From NCBI RefSeq assembly GCF_937873765.1, contig NZ_CALMZC010000047.1, forward strand, positions 1 through 46,059: a stretch of 46,059 nucleotides of DNA, read 5' to 3'. The DNA is from an uncultured Thiothrix sp. (lineage in GTDB: Bacteria; Pseudomonadota; Gammaproteobacteria; Thiotrichales; Thiotrichaceae). This document shows, one piece after another, positions 6,077 to 14,779 of the stretch. The notes under the pieces were generated by a model. That model had not been told where the DNA came from. It searched no databases and saw only the letters and a program-made list of their open reading frames with translations. The position numbers and the translations under genes are program-made. Positions within the stretch are counted from its first letter, which is position 1, and every line of letters begins with the position of its first letter.

Positions 6077-7348
6077 TTGTACCCGTACCCGAGTACCCTG
6101 CCCCAATAAACTACTCATACTCAAATGCCAACCGTAGCGCTCACACAAGCGGCGGACAATATCTAGACCTAAACCATAGCCGTCACCACTGGTATGCACA
6201 CGCTGAAAAGCCTGTTGTGCCAACTCCAACTGCTCCGTATTCATGCCCATCCCGGTATCGCGCACCTCGACGGCATTACCTTCGATCAATACCGTCACCG
6301 AGCCATGCTGGGTATAATTGCAAGCATTGCGAATGAGATTGCCAAGCACAATAACCAAGGCTTGGCGTGGTGCGTGGATGCTCAGGCGTTGCGGCTCAAT
6401 GCAGAGCAATTTCACATGCTGATCACTATTATGAGTTTGTTCAACTTGGTTGATCAGCCGCTTCACTAAATCATTCACCAATAGCGCTTCTGGTGGACTC
6501 GCCTGATTCTCTTCACGGGCTAACAGTAACAAGGTTTCAATCAAAGATTGCATATCACGGGTAGTCACTTGCATACGCTCCAAAGCGCGCTGCTGCAAGG
6601 GTTTATGTGCTTGTTTTTGCAATAACTCCAGCGAGCCACTAATAACGGCTAGGGGGGTACGCAATTCGTGACTGACATCACGGGTAAATTCACGCTCACG
6701 GATAAGTTGCTGCTGCAGGCGGTGGGTAAATTCCTGCAAAGATTGGGCGAGAATGCGCACTTCATCATTCACGGCTATTGCGGTGTATTCGTCCAATTTC
6801 AGATCAGCAAAATCATTGCCTTTGCCGTCAAATCGACGCATAGTCTGTGCCAACGAAACCAAGGGCGACAAGGTACGGCGTGATAAGCGATAAGCCACCC
6901 ACGCCGATAAATAAATCACCATCAGTGCCAAACTCAAAGGCACGACACCGAAATAGAAAGACAATTTGCCGACGCTATTTTCATCAAATACTAAAAATAA
7001 GCGCTGATTCGCTTTGTCCTCTACATAAACCAAAGGATTGCTTTGCCCCAAATGCACCCGTTCATAACCGGGTTGCATGGCGCGAATTTCAGCGGGTACT
7101 TGGCTAAAATCGCCATTTTGCGCGAGATAACCCCGCAAATTATCAGTATTCGGGGTTGGATGCTGCGGGTCTTGCAGCAGCCAAGTCCAATAATGTACGG
7201 CTTCACCTTCGAGTGCTGCTTTGACCATGACTTTTTCTACAATCCATGCTGCGGTATACACCCCTAAGGCCGTAATGAGGCTAATAAATAGCATTTGCAG
7301 CACAAATACACGAATCAGCTTTTGGTAAATGCCATTCGGTTTAGTCAT
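6065..7348 (-). CDS. Membrane sensor histidine kinase
   Basis: 427 residues counted from the ATG at 7348 (TTG at 7357 is possible but less likely). Two transmembrane helices (about 12-37 and 133-153) flank a periplasmic sensor of about 95 residues. A HAMP linker follows (RTLSPLVSLAQ...), then the dimerisation helix with phospho-acceptor H227 in SHELRTPLAVISG. The ATPase domain shows N box LGNLIRNACNY, G1 DTGMGM and G2 GYGLGL. Orientation is unusual: it converges on its probable response regulator and diverges, over 94 bp, from the fatty-acid modification operon. The signal is not deducible from the sensor domain. Confidence 0.94.
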   Translation of the reverse strand: MTKPNGIYQKLIRVFVLQMLFISLITALGVYTAAWIVEKVMVKAALEGEAVHYWTWLLQDPQHPTPNTDNLRGYLAQNGDFSQVPAEIRAMQPGYERVHLGQSNPLVYVEDKANQRLFLVFDENSVGKLSFYFGVVPLSLALMVIYLSAWVAYRLSRRTLSPLVSLAQTMRRFDGKGNDFADLKLDEYTAIAVNDEVRILAQSLQEFTHRLQQQLIREREFTRDVSHELRTPLAVISGSLELLQKQAHKPLQQRALERMQVTTRDMQSLIETLLLLAREENQASPPEALLVNDLVKRLINQVEQTHNSDQHVKLLCIEPQRLSIHAPRQALVIVLGNLIRNACNYTQHGSVTVLIEGNAVEVRDTGMGMNTEQLELAQQAFQRVHTSGDGYGLGLDIVRRLCERYGWHLSMSSLLGQGTRVRVQLVG

Positions 7349-7442
7349 GATCGTCAATCTCTTGTCATCTTCACGTTAGTTTGACATTGATCTTGCTAAC
7401 TTAGCCAGCATCAAGCCCGTAGGGGCATTCGGAGAACTAGCA
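7349..7442. promoter_or_regulatory. Divergent control region between kinase and lipid-modification operon
   Basis: 94 bp that must hold the promoters for both directions. It contains TTGACA at 7381 without a matching -10 box, and an 11-bp palindrome GCTAACTTAGC at 7395-7405. GGAG at 7431-7434 is the ribosome binding site of the gene at 7443. A shared operator for the response regulator is a reasonable inference. Confidence 0.4.
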
Positions 7443-7871
7443 ATGCTGCCTAAGGTATTAGAAAGTTTTAAACAAGTGTATGAGGGACTGACAAAAGAAA
7501 ACCTGTCGACCCTACATAGCGTTTATAGCCCCCAAATTGAATTCCAAGATCCTTTGCACCGCGTGCAAGGTTATGCGGCGTTTGAAGCTTATTTTGCGGC
7601 ACTCTATGCCAATCTCGAATCCTGTCGTTTTGTCATTAAAGACTTGTTTTATCAAGATAATCAAGCTTGCGTCACTTGGACGATGACCTTTGTACACCCC
7701 CGTTTAAATAGCGGCAAAGCAGTCACGGTCGAAGGTGCGAGCCACTTACAGTTCAATCAGCAAGCTATTGAAAAGCATCGTGATTACGCCGATCTAGGGC
7801 AAATGCTCTATGAGCATATTCCACTCTTAGGTCAGGTGATTCGCACAGTGAAAAAGCGAGCAGTCGCATGA
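7443..7871 (+). CDS. SnoaL-like (NTF2-fold) protein
   Basis: 142 residues with the features of the SnoaL/NTF2-like fold: an N-terminal helix pair (FKQVYEGLTKENLSTLHSVYSP), IEFQDPLHRVQGYAAFEAYF, and the central strand pattern of ACVTWTMTFVHPRLN. Such small barrels act as isomerases, hydratases or binding partners; the reaction here is unknown. It is the first gene of a six-gene operon, with GGAG eight bases before the ATG, and overlaps the following SDR gene by four bases (ATGA). The same gene stands first in related fatty-acid modification operons of other Gammaproteobacteria, to my knowledge. Confidence 0.8.
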   Translation: MLPKVLESFKQVYEGLTKENLSTLHSVYSPQIEFQDPLHRVQGYAAFEAYFAALYANLESCRFVIKDLFYQDNQACVTWTMTFVHPRLNSGKAVTVEGASHLQFNQQAIEKHRDYADLGQMLYEHIPLLGQVIRTVKKRAVA

Positions 7872-8599
7872 AAACGGTACTCATCACCGGTGCCACTTCC
7901 GGTATTGGTCAACAACTCGCACTAGATTACTTAAAAGATGGCTGGCAAGTGCTTGCTTGCGGACGAAATACTGAAAAACTGGCTGCTTTAAAAGCGCACA
8001 ACCCTACCCACTGCCAGACTTTAAGCTTTGATGTGACTAAGCGCGAAGCGGTATTAGTGGCAGGGGAAAGTATTACTCAAGCTTTGGATTTAGTTATCCT
8101 CAATGCAGGCACAAGCATTTATATCGATGATGCTAAGCACTTCGACAGTGAGCGTTTTAGTCGCTTAATGCACACCAATTTACTCGGTATCGGCTATTGC
8201 TTAGAAGCCTTTACACGGCATATTCCGGCAGGTGGACAATTGGCTTTGGTGGGTTCGAGTGCTTACTTATTCCCTTTCACCCGTGCAGAAGCTTATGGCG
8301 CGAGTAAAGCCGCGATTGCTTATTTAGCACAAAGCTTAAGTTTAGATTTAAAAAAACATGGCATTGCGGTGAGCCTGATTACCCCCGGCTTTGTACAAAC
8401 CCCACTCACCGATCAAAACGATTTTCCCATGCCGATGCGTATTCCAGTAGCGCAGGCCTCTACCGATATTCGTCGTGGTTTGGCTAAGCGCAAAGCTTTA
8501 ATTAGCACACCCGCCAGTTTTGTCTTTGCTTTACGCTTATTAAATCGTCTGCCCTACAGCCTACAGCTATGGCTGGGGCAAAGGATACTACGCTCATGA
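7868..8599 (+). CDS. Short-chain dehydrogenase/reductase (SDR)
   Basis: 243 residues of a classical SDR. The NAD(P)-binding motif is TGATSGIG (about 7-14), the structural motif NAG is in VILNAGTS, and the catalytic set is S in VGSSAY with Y-x-x-x-K in YGASKAA. PG in ITPGFVQTPLT is also typical. The C-terminus (SFVFALRLLNRLPYSL) is hydrophobic and may touch the membrane. It sits between the SnoaL-like and FAD oxidoreductase genes with ATGA overlaps on both sides, so it likely acts on a fatty acyl substrate or intermediate of the same pathway. Substrate unknown. Confidence 0.9.
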   Translation: MKTVLITGATSGIGQQLALDYLKDGWQVLACGRNTEKLAALKAHNPTHCQTLSFDVTKREAVLVAGESITQALDLVILNAGTSIYIDDAKHFDSERFSRLMHTNLLGIGYCLEAFTRHIPAGGQLALVGSSAYLFPFTRAEAYGASKAAIAYLAQSLSLDLKKHGIAVSLITPGFVQTPLTDQNDFPMPMRIPVAQASTDIRRGLAKRKALISTPASFVFALRLLNRLPYSLQLWLGQRILRS

Positions 8600-9843
8600 A
8601 AATTGCCATTATCGGCTCAGGGATTTCAGGTTTGACTTGCGGCTATTTACTGAGCCGTGGGCATGAAGTACAAGTCTTTGAAGCCAATCATTATATTGGC
8701 GGACACACGGCGACCATTGATGTGAATGTGCAGGGCAAAACTTGGGCGATTGATACCGGTTTCATTGTCTTTAATGACCGCACTTATCCTTATTTCCAAG
8801 GTTTTCTCAATGAATTAGGCGTGCCTTATCAGCCCACTGAAATGAGTTTTAGCGTCACTAATACACAAACTGGCTTGGTATACAACGGCAACTCCTTAAA
8901 TAGTCTCTTCGCTCAGCGCTCCAATTTATGGAATCCGCGCTTTTATGGCTTATTGAAGCAAATTGTACGCTTTAATCAGCGCTGCAAAACCTTAGCTGCA
9001 CAAGGCGTTCCAGCCGAGCTCACTTTAGGCGACTTTCTCAAGCAAGAAGGTTTGAGCGAATTTTTCGCCAAGCATTACATTTTACCCATGGGTGCAGCGA
9101 TTTGGTCGGCGAGCTTGGGAGAAATTGCAGCTTTTCCACTCAAATTCTTTATTCAGTTTTTCCATAATCATGGCCTATTGAATATTCAAGATCGCCCGCA
9201 GTGGTACACCATTACGGGGGGGTCGAAGCAATATATTCCCTATTTCACGCGCAACTTCGCAAGTAATATTCATCTCAATACCCCGATTAAAGCCATTCAG
9301 CGCCATGAACAAGGTGTGCAAATCAGCACCGAGCATAGCACGCACCCATTTGATGAAGTGATTTTAGCCTGCCATAGCAATCAAGCCTTGGCACTGCTGA
9401 ATGATGCTAGTTCTGAGGAAACCAGCATTTTAGGCGCGATTCCTTACCGTGAGAATGAAGTTCTTTTGCATCACGATGAGCGTTTATTACCCTCGATTCC
9501 TTTGGCACGTGCGAGTTGGAATTATCACTTAAGCAACTCAGTGACACAGCCTGCCACGGTCACGTATAGCATGAATATTTTGCAGCGCTTGCCCGAAGAA
9601 GCACCGCAATTTTGCGTGACTTTGAATAATACCCAAGCCATTGAGCCAAGCAAAATTTTGGGTGAATACCGTTATAGCCATCCCGTATTTAGTCAAAAAA
9701 TGGTGCAAGCACAAAGCCGCCGCCCAGAAATTTGTGGCAAGCGCCATACCCATTTTTGCGGAGCCTATTGGTATAACGGTTTCCATGAAGACGGCGTGAG
9801 AAGTGCAGTAGATGTGTGCCGCCGTCTAGGAGTGCAAGTATGA
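8596..9843 (+). CDS. FAD-dependent oxidoreductase (COG2907-type, amine oxidase fold)
   Basis: 415 residues from the ATG at 8596, which overlaps the SDR stop as ATGA; the earlier start at 8569 would add nine unconserved residues. The Rossmann motif IIGSGISGLTCGYLL opens the protein, followed by VFEANHYIGGHTATID, typical of phytoene-desaturase-like flavoproteins. The C-terminus FCGAYWYNGFHEDGVRSA closes the FAD site. Homologues are encoded beside DUF1365 and cyclopropane-synthase genes in operons induced by singlet oxygen in alphaproteobacteria, and a flavoprotein desaturase is known for furan fatty acid synthesis there. I infer a dehydrogenation step on methylated acyl chains; this is not proven for this protein. 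Confidence 0.88.
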   Translation: MKIAIIGSGISGLTCGYLLSRGHEVQVFEANHYIGGHTATIDVNVQGKTWAIDTGFIVFNDRTYPYFQGFLNELGVPYQPTEMSFSVTNTQTGLVYNGNSLNSLFAQRSNLWNPRFYGLLKQIVRFNQRCKTLAAQGVPAELTLGDFLKQEGLSEFFAKHYILPMGAAIWSASLGEIAAFPLKFFIQFFHNHGLLNIQDRPQWYTITGGSKQYIPYFTRNFASNIHLNTPIKAIQRHEQGVQISTEHSTHPFDEVILACHSNQALALLNDASSEETSILGAIPYRENEVLLHHDERLLPSIPLARASWNYHLSNSVTQPATVTYSMNILQRLPEEAPQFCVTLNNTQAIEPSKILGEYRYSHPVFSQKMVQAQSRRPEICGKRHTHFCGAYWYNGFHEDGVRSAVDVCRRLGVQV

Positions 9844-10586
9844 ACGCGTTAAACAGTTGCCTGTACAGTGGTATGGTAGGACATTGTCGCTATCAGCCTA
9901 CGTTGCATCGCTTTACATACTCGATCTTTTTGTTCGCCTTGGACTTGGATGAACTCAATAGCCTACCCAATTTAGGCTGGTGGTTTAAGGTTAAACGTGC
10001 TGCCTTAATGAGTTTTCACCCTAGTGATTATTTAGGTCATCAGCCCGAACTCACGCGCCAAACGGTTTGGCAAAAAGTAGCGAGTTTAGGCGGGAATAAT
10101 TTAGATGGGCGTGTAGTATTTGTTGGGCAAGTACGCTGCTGGGGATTTTACTTTAGTCCAGTGAATTTCTATTACTGCCATGCAGCGAATGGCGAATTAC
10201 ATTATTTGCTCGCCGAAGTCAGTAATACGCCGTGGAACGAGCGCCATTGCTATTTAATTGATGCGCGCAGCCAAGCACCGATTCCTAAGGTGTTTCATGT
10301 CTCGCCCTTCATGGATTTGCAGATGCATTATCACTGGCGGTTTAGTGCACTGGATGAAGTTTTGAGCCTGCAAATCACTAATCAAGCCGAAGAACGCTTA
10401 TTTGATGCCTCCCTGCGCTTGGAGCGTAAACCACTCACGGCTGCCGAACTCAAAGCGCAATGGCTACGCATTCCTGCCATGACGATTAAAACAGTGGCCA
10501 GTATTTACTGGCAGGCACTCAAACTGTATTGGAAAAAGGTACCTTATGTACCGCATCCCACGCCCTCGAAGGAGAGTAATGTATGA
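9840..10586 (+). CDS. DUF1365 family protein
   Basis: 248 residues from the ATG at 9840, overlapping the FAD gene stop as ATGA. Recognisable DUF1365 features are LYSGMVGHCRYQPTLHRFTYSIFLFALDLDEL at the N-terminus, the central VRCWGFYFSPVNFYYC, LLAEVSNTPWNERHCYL and KVFHVSPFMDL. The biochemical role of DUF1365 is not settled; it always travels with the FAD oxidoreductase and a Cfa-type methyltransferase, as here. No signal peptide; probably peripheral to the inner membrane. Followed by cfa with a four-base overlap. Confidence 0.88.
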   Translation: MNALNSCLYSGMVGHCRYQPTLHRFTYSIFLFALDLDELNSLPNLGWWFKVKRAALMSFHPSDYLGHQPELTRQTVWQKVASLGGNNLDGRVVFVGQVRCWGFYFSPVNFYYCHAANGELHYLLAEVSNTPWNERHCYLIDARSQAPIPKVFHVSPFMDLQMHYHWRFSALDEVLSLQITNQAEERLFDASLRLERKPLTAAELKAQWLRIPAMTIKTVASIYWQALKLYWKKVPYVPHPTPSKESNV

Positions 10587-11842
10587 ACACTTTAAGCACT
10601 GTCAAATTTAGTAAAAGCCTAAACTTCAGCTCAGCGACTTTCGCGAAAGCCTTGTTTTTAAAATTACTCGCCAAACTCGACTACGGCTATCTAACCCTCC
10701 AAGACCCCGAAGCCTTTTATACCTTTGGCAACCCACAACACAGTTTGCAAGCACATATTACTGTACATGATTTGCAAGGCTACGCACGGGTGTTATGGGG
10801 GGGAGGTACGATTGCGGCCGGCGAAACCTATATCGAAGGCTTATGGGATACCCCCGATTTAACCAAAGTGATTCGTGTCTTGGTGCGCAATCAACACCTA
10901 CTCGACCAACTTGATCATGGTTTTTCATGGCTTAGTCAAATCGGGCATCGTATCGCGCATGCTTTACGCCCTAACTCCAAGGCTGGCTCCAAGAAGAATA
11001 TCCTTGCCCATTACGACCTTGGGAATGAGTTTTATAAACTGTTCCTTGATGAAACCATGCTCTATTCCAGCGCGGTATTCCCCAGTTCAAACAGTAGCTT
11101 ACACGAAGCGCAACTCAACAAATTACGCCTCATTTGCGAGCGTTTAGAATTAAAATCAGGTGATACCCTCTTGGAAATTGGCACTGGTTGGGGGGCTTTA
11201 GCGGTGTATGCGGCAAAGCATTATCAAGCCAAAGTCACTACCACCACGATCTCCGATGCTCAACACGCTTATGTGCAACAACTGATTAAAGACCAAGGCT
11301 TAGAGCAGCAAATCACCCTGTTGAAAAAAGACTATCGCGAGTTAAGCGGCCAATACGACAAGCTAGTATCCATTGAAATGATTGAAGCGGTCGGACACCA
11401 ACACTTGCCACAATTTTTTAAACAATGTAATTGCTTACTTAAACCGCATGGGCGCTTATTCCTGCAAGCGATTACCATTAGTGACCAACGCTATGAGCGC
11501 TATCGCAAACAAGCTGACTTTATCCAACGTTATATTTTCCCCGGCGGCTTTTTGCCTTCGATTACCGTCATGAGTCAACATTTGACACAATTTACTGATA
11601 TGAAAATCAGTGGCTTACAAGATATTGGCTTGGACTATACCCTCACCCTAAAACACTGGTCACAAGGTTTACAGGCTGAGCAAGATAAACTCGCAGGTTT
11701 GGGACTTGATCATCAATTTTATCGCCTGTGGCAGTTTTACCTGCATTATTGTGCGGGCGGATTTCAGGAACGTTTGATTAGTACCGTGCATTTAACTGCG
11801 GATAAACCGCTTTATCATGCTCAAACATCCACTAGCCATTAA
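10583..11842 (+). CDS. cfa: Cyclopropane-fatty-acyl-phospholipid synthase-family methyltransferase
   Basis: 419 residues. The N-terminal part (about 40-110) is the lipid-binding region; the SAM-dependent methyltransferase follows, with AHYDLGNEFYKLFLD before MLYSS, the SAM motif LLEIGTGWGALAVYAA near 190, and SIEMIEAVGHQ. Family members add a methylene or methyl group from SAM to the double bond of membrane-lipid acyl chains. In an operon with DUF1365 and a flavoprotein it may make methyl-branched or furan acyl chains rather than plain cyclopropanes, so the symbol cfa is given in the family sense. Overlaps the upstream gene by four bases and the downstream one by 26. Confidence 0.9.
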   Translation: MNTLSTVKFSKSLNFSSATFAKALFLKLLAKLDYGYLTLQDPEAFYTFGNPQHSLQAHITVHDLQGYARVLWGGGTIAAGETYIEGLWDTPDLTKVIRVLVRNQHLLDQLDHGFSWLSQIGHRIAHALRPNSKAGSKKNILAHYDLGNEFYKLFLDETMLYSSAVFPSSNSSLHEAQLNKLRLICERLELKSGDTLLEIGTGWGALAVYAAKHYQAKVTTTTISDAQHAYVQQLIKDQGLEQQITLLKKDYRELSGQYDKLVSIEMIEAVGHQHLPQFFKQCNCLLKPHGRLFLQAITISDQRYERYRKQADFIQRYIFPGGFLPSITVMSQHLTQFTDMKISGLQDIGLDYTLTLKHWSQGLQAEQDKLAGLGLDHQFYRLWQFYLHYCAGGFQERLISTVHLTADKPLYHAQTSTSH

Positions 11843-12347
11843 ACTAACTGACTTAGCCATCTTCCAAGGGATTTGGTGGCTAGCCGCGCTTGGAGGCAAT
11901 AGCGCAGTGCTAGGCTTGCTTACGCTCTTAGGCTTACATTTGCTGCTGCTATCTGCACAGCTTAAGCGTGATTCATTAGCAATTTTAGTCCTTGCCCCTT
12001 TGGGTTGGGGCATTGATCTAAGCTTGCAGATACTTGGTTTTTGGAGTTTGCATAGTGCACTGCCCGTTTGGTTATTAGTGATTTGGGCTGGGTTTATTTT
12101 AAGTTTGTTTTATAGTTTGGCTTGGTTGCAACCACTGAAACCGCTTTATCAAGCTGCTATAGGTGGTGTGGCGGGCGCTTTGAGTTATTGGGCAGGAGCC
12201 AAGATGGGGGCTTTAAGTTTTAATTACTCCTTGCCAGTTTCGCTGATCACCCTAATAGCAGGCTGGGCAGTGATCTTACCTTTGCTCTTACAACTTATAA
12301 AAGGCTTTGAGCATCACTTTGGTTTGGCTCCAGTCACTACCCACTAA
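11817..12347 (+). CDS. DUF2878 family membrane protein
   Basis: 176 residues with five or six predicted membrane helices (FQGIWWLAALGG, LGLLTLLGLHLLLLSA, LAILVLAPLGWGIDLSLQI, LLVIWAGFILSLFYSLAWL, AAIGGVAGALSYWAGAKMG, LPVSLITLIAGWAVILPLLLQLI). The overall pattern fits DUF2878, a family found at the end of cfa/DUF1365 operons and without known function. Its start lies 26 bp inside cfa, so it is certainly co-transcribed with it. The stop overlaps the convergent hypE stop by four bases, which puts two long transcripts tail to tail here with no terminator between. Confidence 0.85.
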   Translation: MLKHPLAIKLTDLAIFQGIWWLAALGGNSAVLGLLTLLGLHLLLLSAQLKRDSLAILVLAPLGWGIDLSLQILGFWSLHSALPVWLLVIWAGFILSLFYSLAWLQPLKPLYQAAIGGVAGALSYWAGAKMGALSFNYSLPVSLITLIAGWAVILPLLLQLIKGFEHHFGLAPVTTH

Positions 12348-13378
12348 CAAATCCGCGGCAATTGCTCGCCTACGAGCATATCCAAGAGGCGCTCTCCCCC
12401 AAAACCAGTATTTAAGAGCACACGCGCTTTGGGCGTGGCTTGCACTTCGCCGATAATCGCACTGGCTAAGCCTGCTGGATGTGCCCGCATCGCTGCCAGC
12501 AACAGATCAGCATACTCAGGCGGCACGACCGCTACGAGTTTGCCTTCATTCGCCAAATATAAAGGATCTAATCCCAAAATTTCACACATCCCACGCACTT
12601 CATCACGGACTGGAATAACAGAGTGCTGCAATTTAATCCCGACTTGCGAGCTTTGGGCGAACTCATTTAGGACGGTGGCTACCCCACCACGGGTCGCATC
12701 GCGTAAGCAATGAATCTGGGGACAAACTTTGAGCATAGTTTGCACCAGATCATGGAGCGGTTGGCAGTCACTTAAAATTGAACTTTCTAGAGCTAACTCA
12801 CCACGCGCGTCTACAATCGCCGCACCATGATCACCAATAAAACCATTAATAATAATTTTGTCACCGACTTGAGCTTGGGTGGCAGCAATTTGAATATGAG
12901 CGGGAATCACGCCTACCCCAGCAGTATTAATAAAGCATTTATCCACTGCACCTTTATGCACAACTTTAGTGTCACCCGTAACGATTTTCACGCCGGTTGC
13001 ATCGGCAGTTGCTTTCATCGAGGCAACGATTTTAATCAGCTCATCAATGGCAAAGCCTTCTTCCAAAATCATTCCACAGGTGAGGTATAAAGGCACTGCA
13101 CCACTCATGGCTAAATCATTCACCGTGCCAGTCACCGCCAATTTGCCAATATCCCCACCGGGGAAAAATAGCGGGTCGACCACATAGCTATCGGTGGTGA
13201 GTGCTAAGCGATTGCCTTGCGCAATTAATTCAGTTAAATCAAAGCGTGCTTGGTCTTCTAGATTGGCTAATTCGGGATTGGCAAAACCTTTTACAAATAC
13301 TTCATCAATCAATTCACGCATGGCTTTACCGCCTGCCCCATGCGCAAGCGTTATGGTTTTTCCAGCTAACTTACTCAT
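12344..13378 (-). CDS. hypE: Hydrogenase maturation factor HypE (carbamoyl dehydratase)
   Basis: 344 residues. HypE takes the carbamoyl group from HypF on its C-terminal cysteine and dehydrates it with ATP to the cyanide ligand of the NiFe site. The N-terminus TLAHGAGGKAM and the ATP-grasp-like AIR-synthase motifs (TTDSYVVDPLFFPGGDIG, VTGTVNDLAMSGA, DATRGGVATVLNE) are intact, and the protein ends exactly in PRIC, so the acceptor is C344. It is the last gene of the 17-gene minus-strand array and overlaps hypD by four bases (ATGA). Confidence 0.97.
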   Translation of the reverse strand: MSKLAGKTITLAHGAGGKAMRELIDEVFVKGFANPELANLEDQARFDLTELIAQGNRLALTTDSYVVDPLFFPGGDIGKLAVTGTVNDLAMSGAVPLYLTCGMILEEGFAIDELIKIVASMKATADATGVKIVTGDTKVVHKGAVDKCFINTAGVGVIPAHIQIAATQAQVGDKIIINGFIGDHGAAIVDARGELALESSILSDCQPLHDLVQTMLKVCPQIHCLRDATRGGVATVLNEFAQSSQVGIKLQHSVIPVRDEVRGMCEILGLDPLYLANEGKLVAVVPPEYADLLLAAMRAHPAGLASAIIGEVQATPKARVLLNTGFGGERLLDMLVGEQLPRIC

Positions 13379-14496
13379 GCTGCATCCCGCCCATAGCCAT
13401 GATTATAATAGGCCGCACACGCGCCCTCACTGGACACCATCAGTGCACCCATTGGATTTTCAGGCGTGCAGCGTTTACCAAAAATCTGGCATTCCCATGG
13501 CTTGATTAAACCTTTAACCACAGCGCCACATTGACAATCTTGCGGATCGGTCATAGTGAGATTTTTAACTTTGAATTTCTGCTCAGCATCAAAGAATGCA
13601 TATTCAGGGCGCATCCCCACTCCAGCCTGATCAATCGAGCCTAAACCACGCAACTCAAAGAAATCACGGGTTGCAAATACTTGGTGGATAGCCTTTAAGG
13701 CAGTGGTATTACCTTGAGTTTGCACCACCCGTGCATATTGATTCTCCACCCCGCAACGATTTTCAGCGAATTGCTGCAATAGCATCCATAGCGCCTGCAA
13801 AATATCCAATGGCTCAAAGCCAGTAATCGTTAAAGGCTTGTGATAATCGCGGACAATAAATTGGAAGGGTTCTAAACCAATCACCATCGCTACGTGTCCG
13901 GGAGCTAGAAAACCATCCAGCATGAGATCCGGTTCATCGAGCACCGCTTTAATGGTCGGTGCAGTGGTAATGTGATTGCAAAAGAGCGAGAAGTTTTTGA
14001 TGCCTTCACGCTCAGCTTGCAGCACAGTCAAAGCCGTACTTGGCATCGTGGTTTCAAAGCCTAAGGCAAAAAATACTACTTCCCGTTCCGGATGCTTTTT
14101 TGCTAAAGCCAGCGCATCCATCGGCGAATAAACCATGCGAATATCCGCCCCTTCGGCACGCGCTTGTAATAAGCTCTTTTGCGAACCAGGTACACGCATC
14201 GCATCACCAAAGGTGGTAAAAATCACCTGCGGATTCTCAGCAATTGCCACACAATCATCTACCCGCCCCATAGGTAACACGCACACGGGACAACCCGGCC
14301 CATGCACCAATTCAATACAATCGGGCAGCATTTGCTCAATCCCATAACGAAAAATGGTATGAGTATGCCCACCGCAAAACTCCATAATCTGCCATGGACG
14401 TTGCAAGCAGGGTTCTAAGATCTGAGCAATGTGGTGTATAGCTTGGCGTAAAATTAGCGCTTTTTCGCTATCCCGAAACTCATCCACAAACTTCAT
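13375..14496 (-). CDS. hypD: Hydrogenase maturation factor HypD (Fe-S scaffold)
   Basis: 373 residues. HypD with HypC assembles the Fe(CN)2CO group. The family motifs are visible: EFCGGHTHTIFRYG near 40, HGPGCPVCVLP near 65, and the Fe-S cysteines towards the C-terminus (CQCGAVVKGLIKPWECQIFGKRC, and C-AAYYNHG). Length is normal. Four-base ATGA overlaps link it to hypC and to hypE, so the CDE trio is translationally coupled. Confidence 0.97.
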   Translation of the reverse strand: MKFVDEFRDSEKALILRQAIHHIAQILEPCLQRPWQIMEFCGGHTHTIFRYGIEQMLPDCIELVHGPGCPVCVLPMGRVDDCVAIAENPQVIFTTFGDAMRVPGSQKSLLQARAEGADIRMVYSPMDALALAKKHPEREVVFFALGFETTMPSTALTVLQAEREGIKNFSLFCNHITTAPTIKAVLDEPDLMLDGFLAPGHVAMVIGLEPFQFIVRDYHKPLTITGFEPLDILQALWMLLQQFAENRCGVENQYARVVQTQGNTTALKAIHQVFATRDFFELRGLGSIDQAGVGMRPEYAFFDAEQKFKVKNLTMTDPQDCQCGAVVKGLIKPWECQIFGKRCTPENPMGALMVSSEGACAAYYNHGYGRDAA

Positions 14497-14777
14497 GCGC
14501 TGACTCCTAATGCTTGTATAGCATCGAGTTCAACCTGTAATTCACCCAACTCCGCCAAAATCTGTAAAGTACGCTGTGCCTCGTCTTCATCAATCCGACT
14601 TAGGGCAAAGCCCACATGCACTAATACCCATGCGCCTACCAAATCTTGTAACTCCGTGCCTTCTTCAGCAATACAAGTAATATTTACCTCGCGCAATACG
14701 CCGCCGATATTGACCTTAGCCAAGTAACAAGCGGCATTGGTAATCGTACTGATCTGCCCCGGAATTCCTAAACACAT
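14493..14777 (-). CDS. hypC: Hydrogenase maturation chaperone HypC
   Basis: 94 residues starting MCLGIPGQI, where the cysteine at position 2 is the essential one that carries the iron moiety with HypD and delivers it to the large-subunit precursor. The rest is the HypC beta-barrel (ADLVGAWVLVHVGFALSRIDEDEA-like stretch). It is a paralogue of HupF at 26252, which also begins MCVGLP; the two probably share the pathway at different steps. Two bases separate it from hypF, four bases overlap with hypD. Confidence 0.96.
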   Translation of the reverse strand: MCLGIPGQISTITNAACYLAKVNIGGVLREVNITCIAEEGTELQDLVGAWVLVHVGFALSRIDEDEAQRTLQILAELGELQVELDAIQALGVSA

Positions 14778-14779
14778 AC

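Noticed and set aside
7358..7442. ECF sigma (RpoE/ChrR-type) promoter for the lipid operon
   Set aside because: TGATCTTG at 7388 resembles a -35 element, but no matching -10 follows at the right distance.
8569..8595. Earlier start of the FAD oxidoreductase
   Set aside because: The ATG at 8596 begins exactly at the Rossmann motif and overlaps the SDR stop as ATGA, like the other junctions of the operon.
9538..9786. Minus-strand frame inside the FAD oxidoreductase gene
   Set aside because: Lies wholly within a well-supported gene and shows no recognisable motif.
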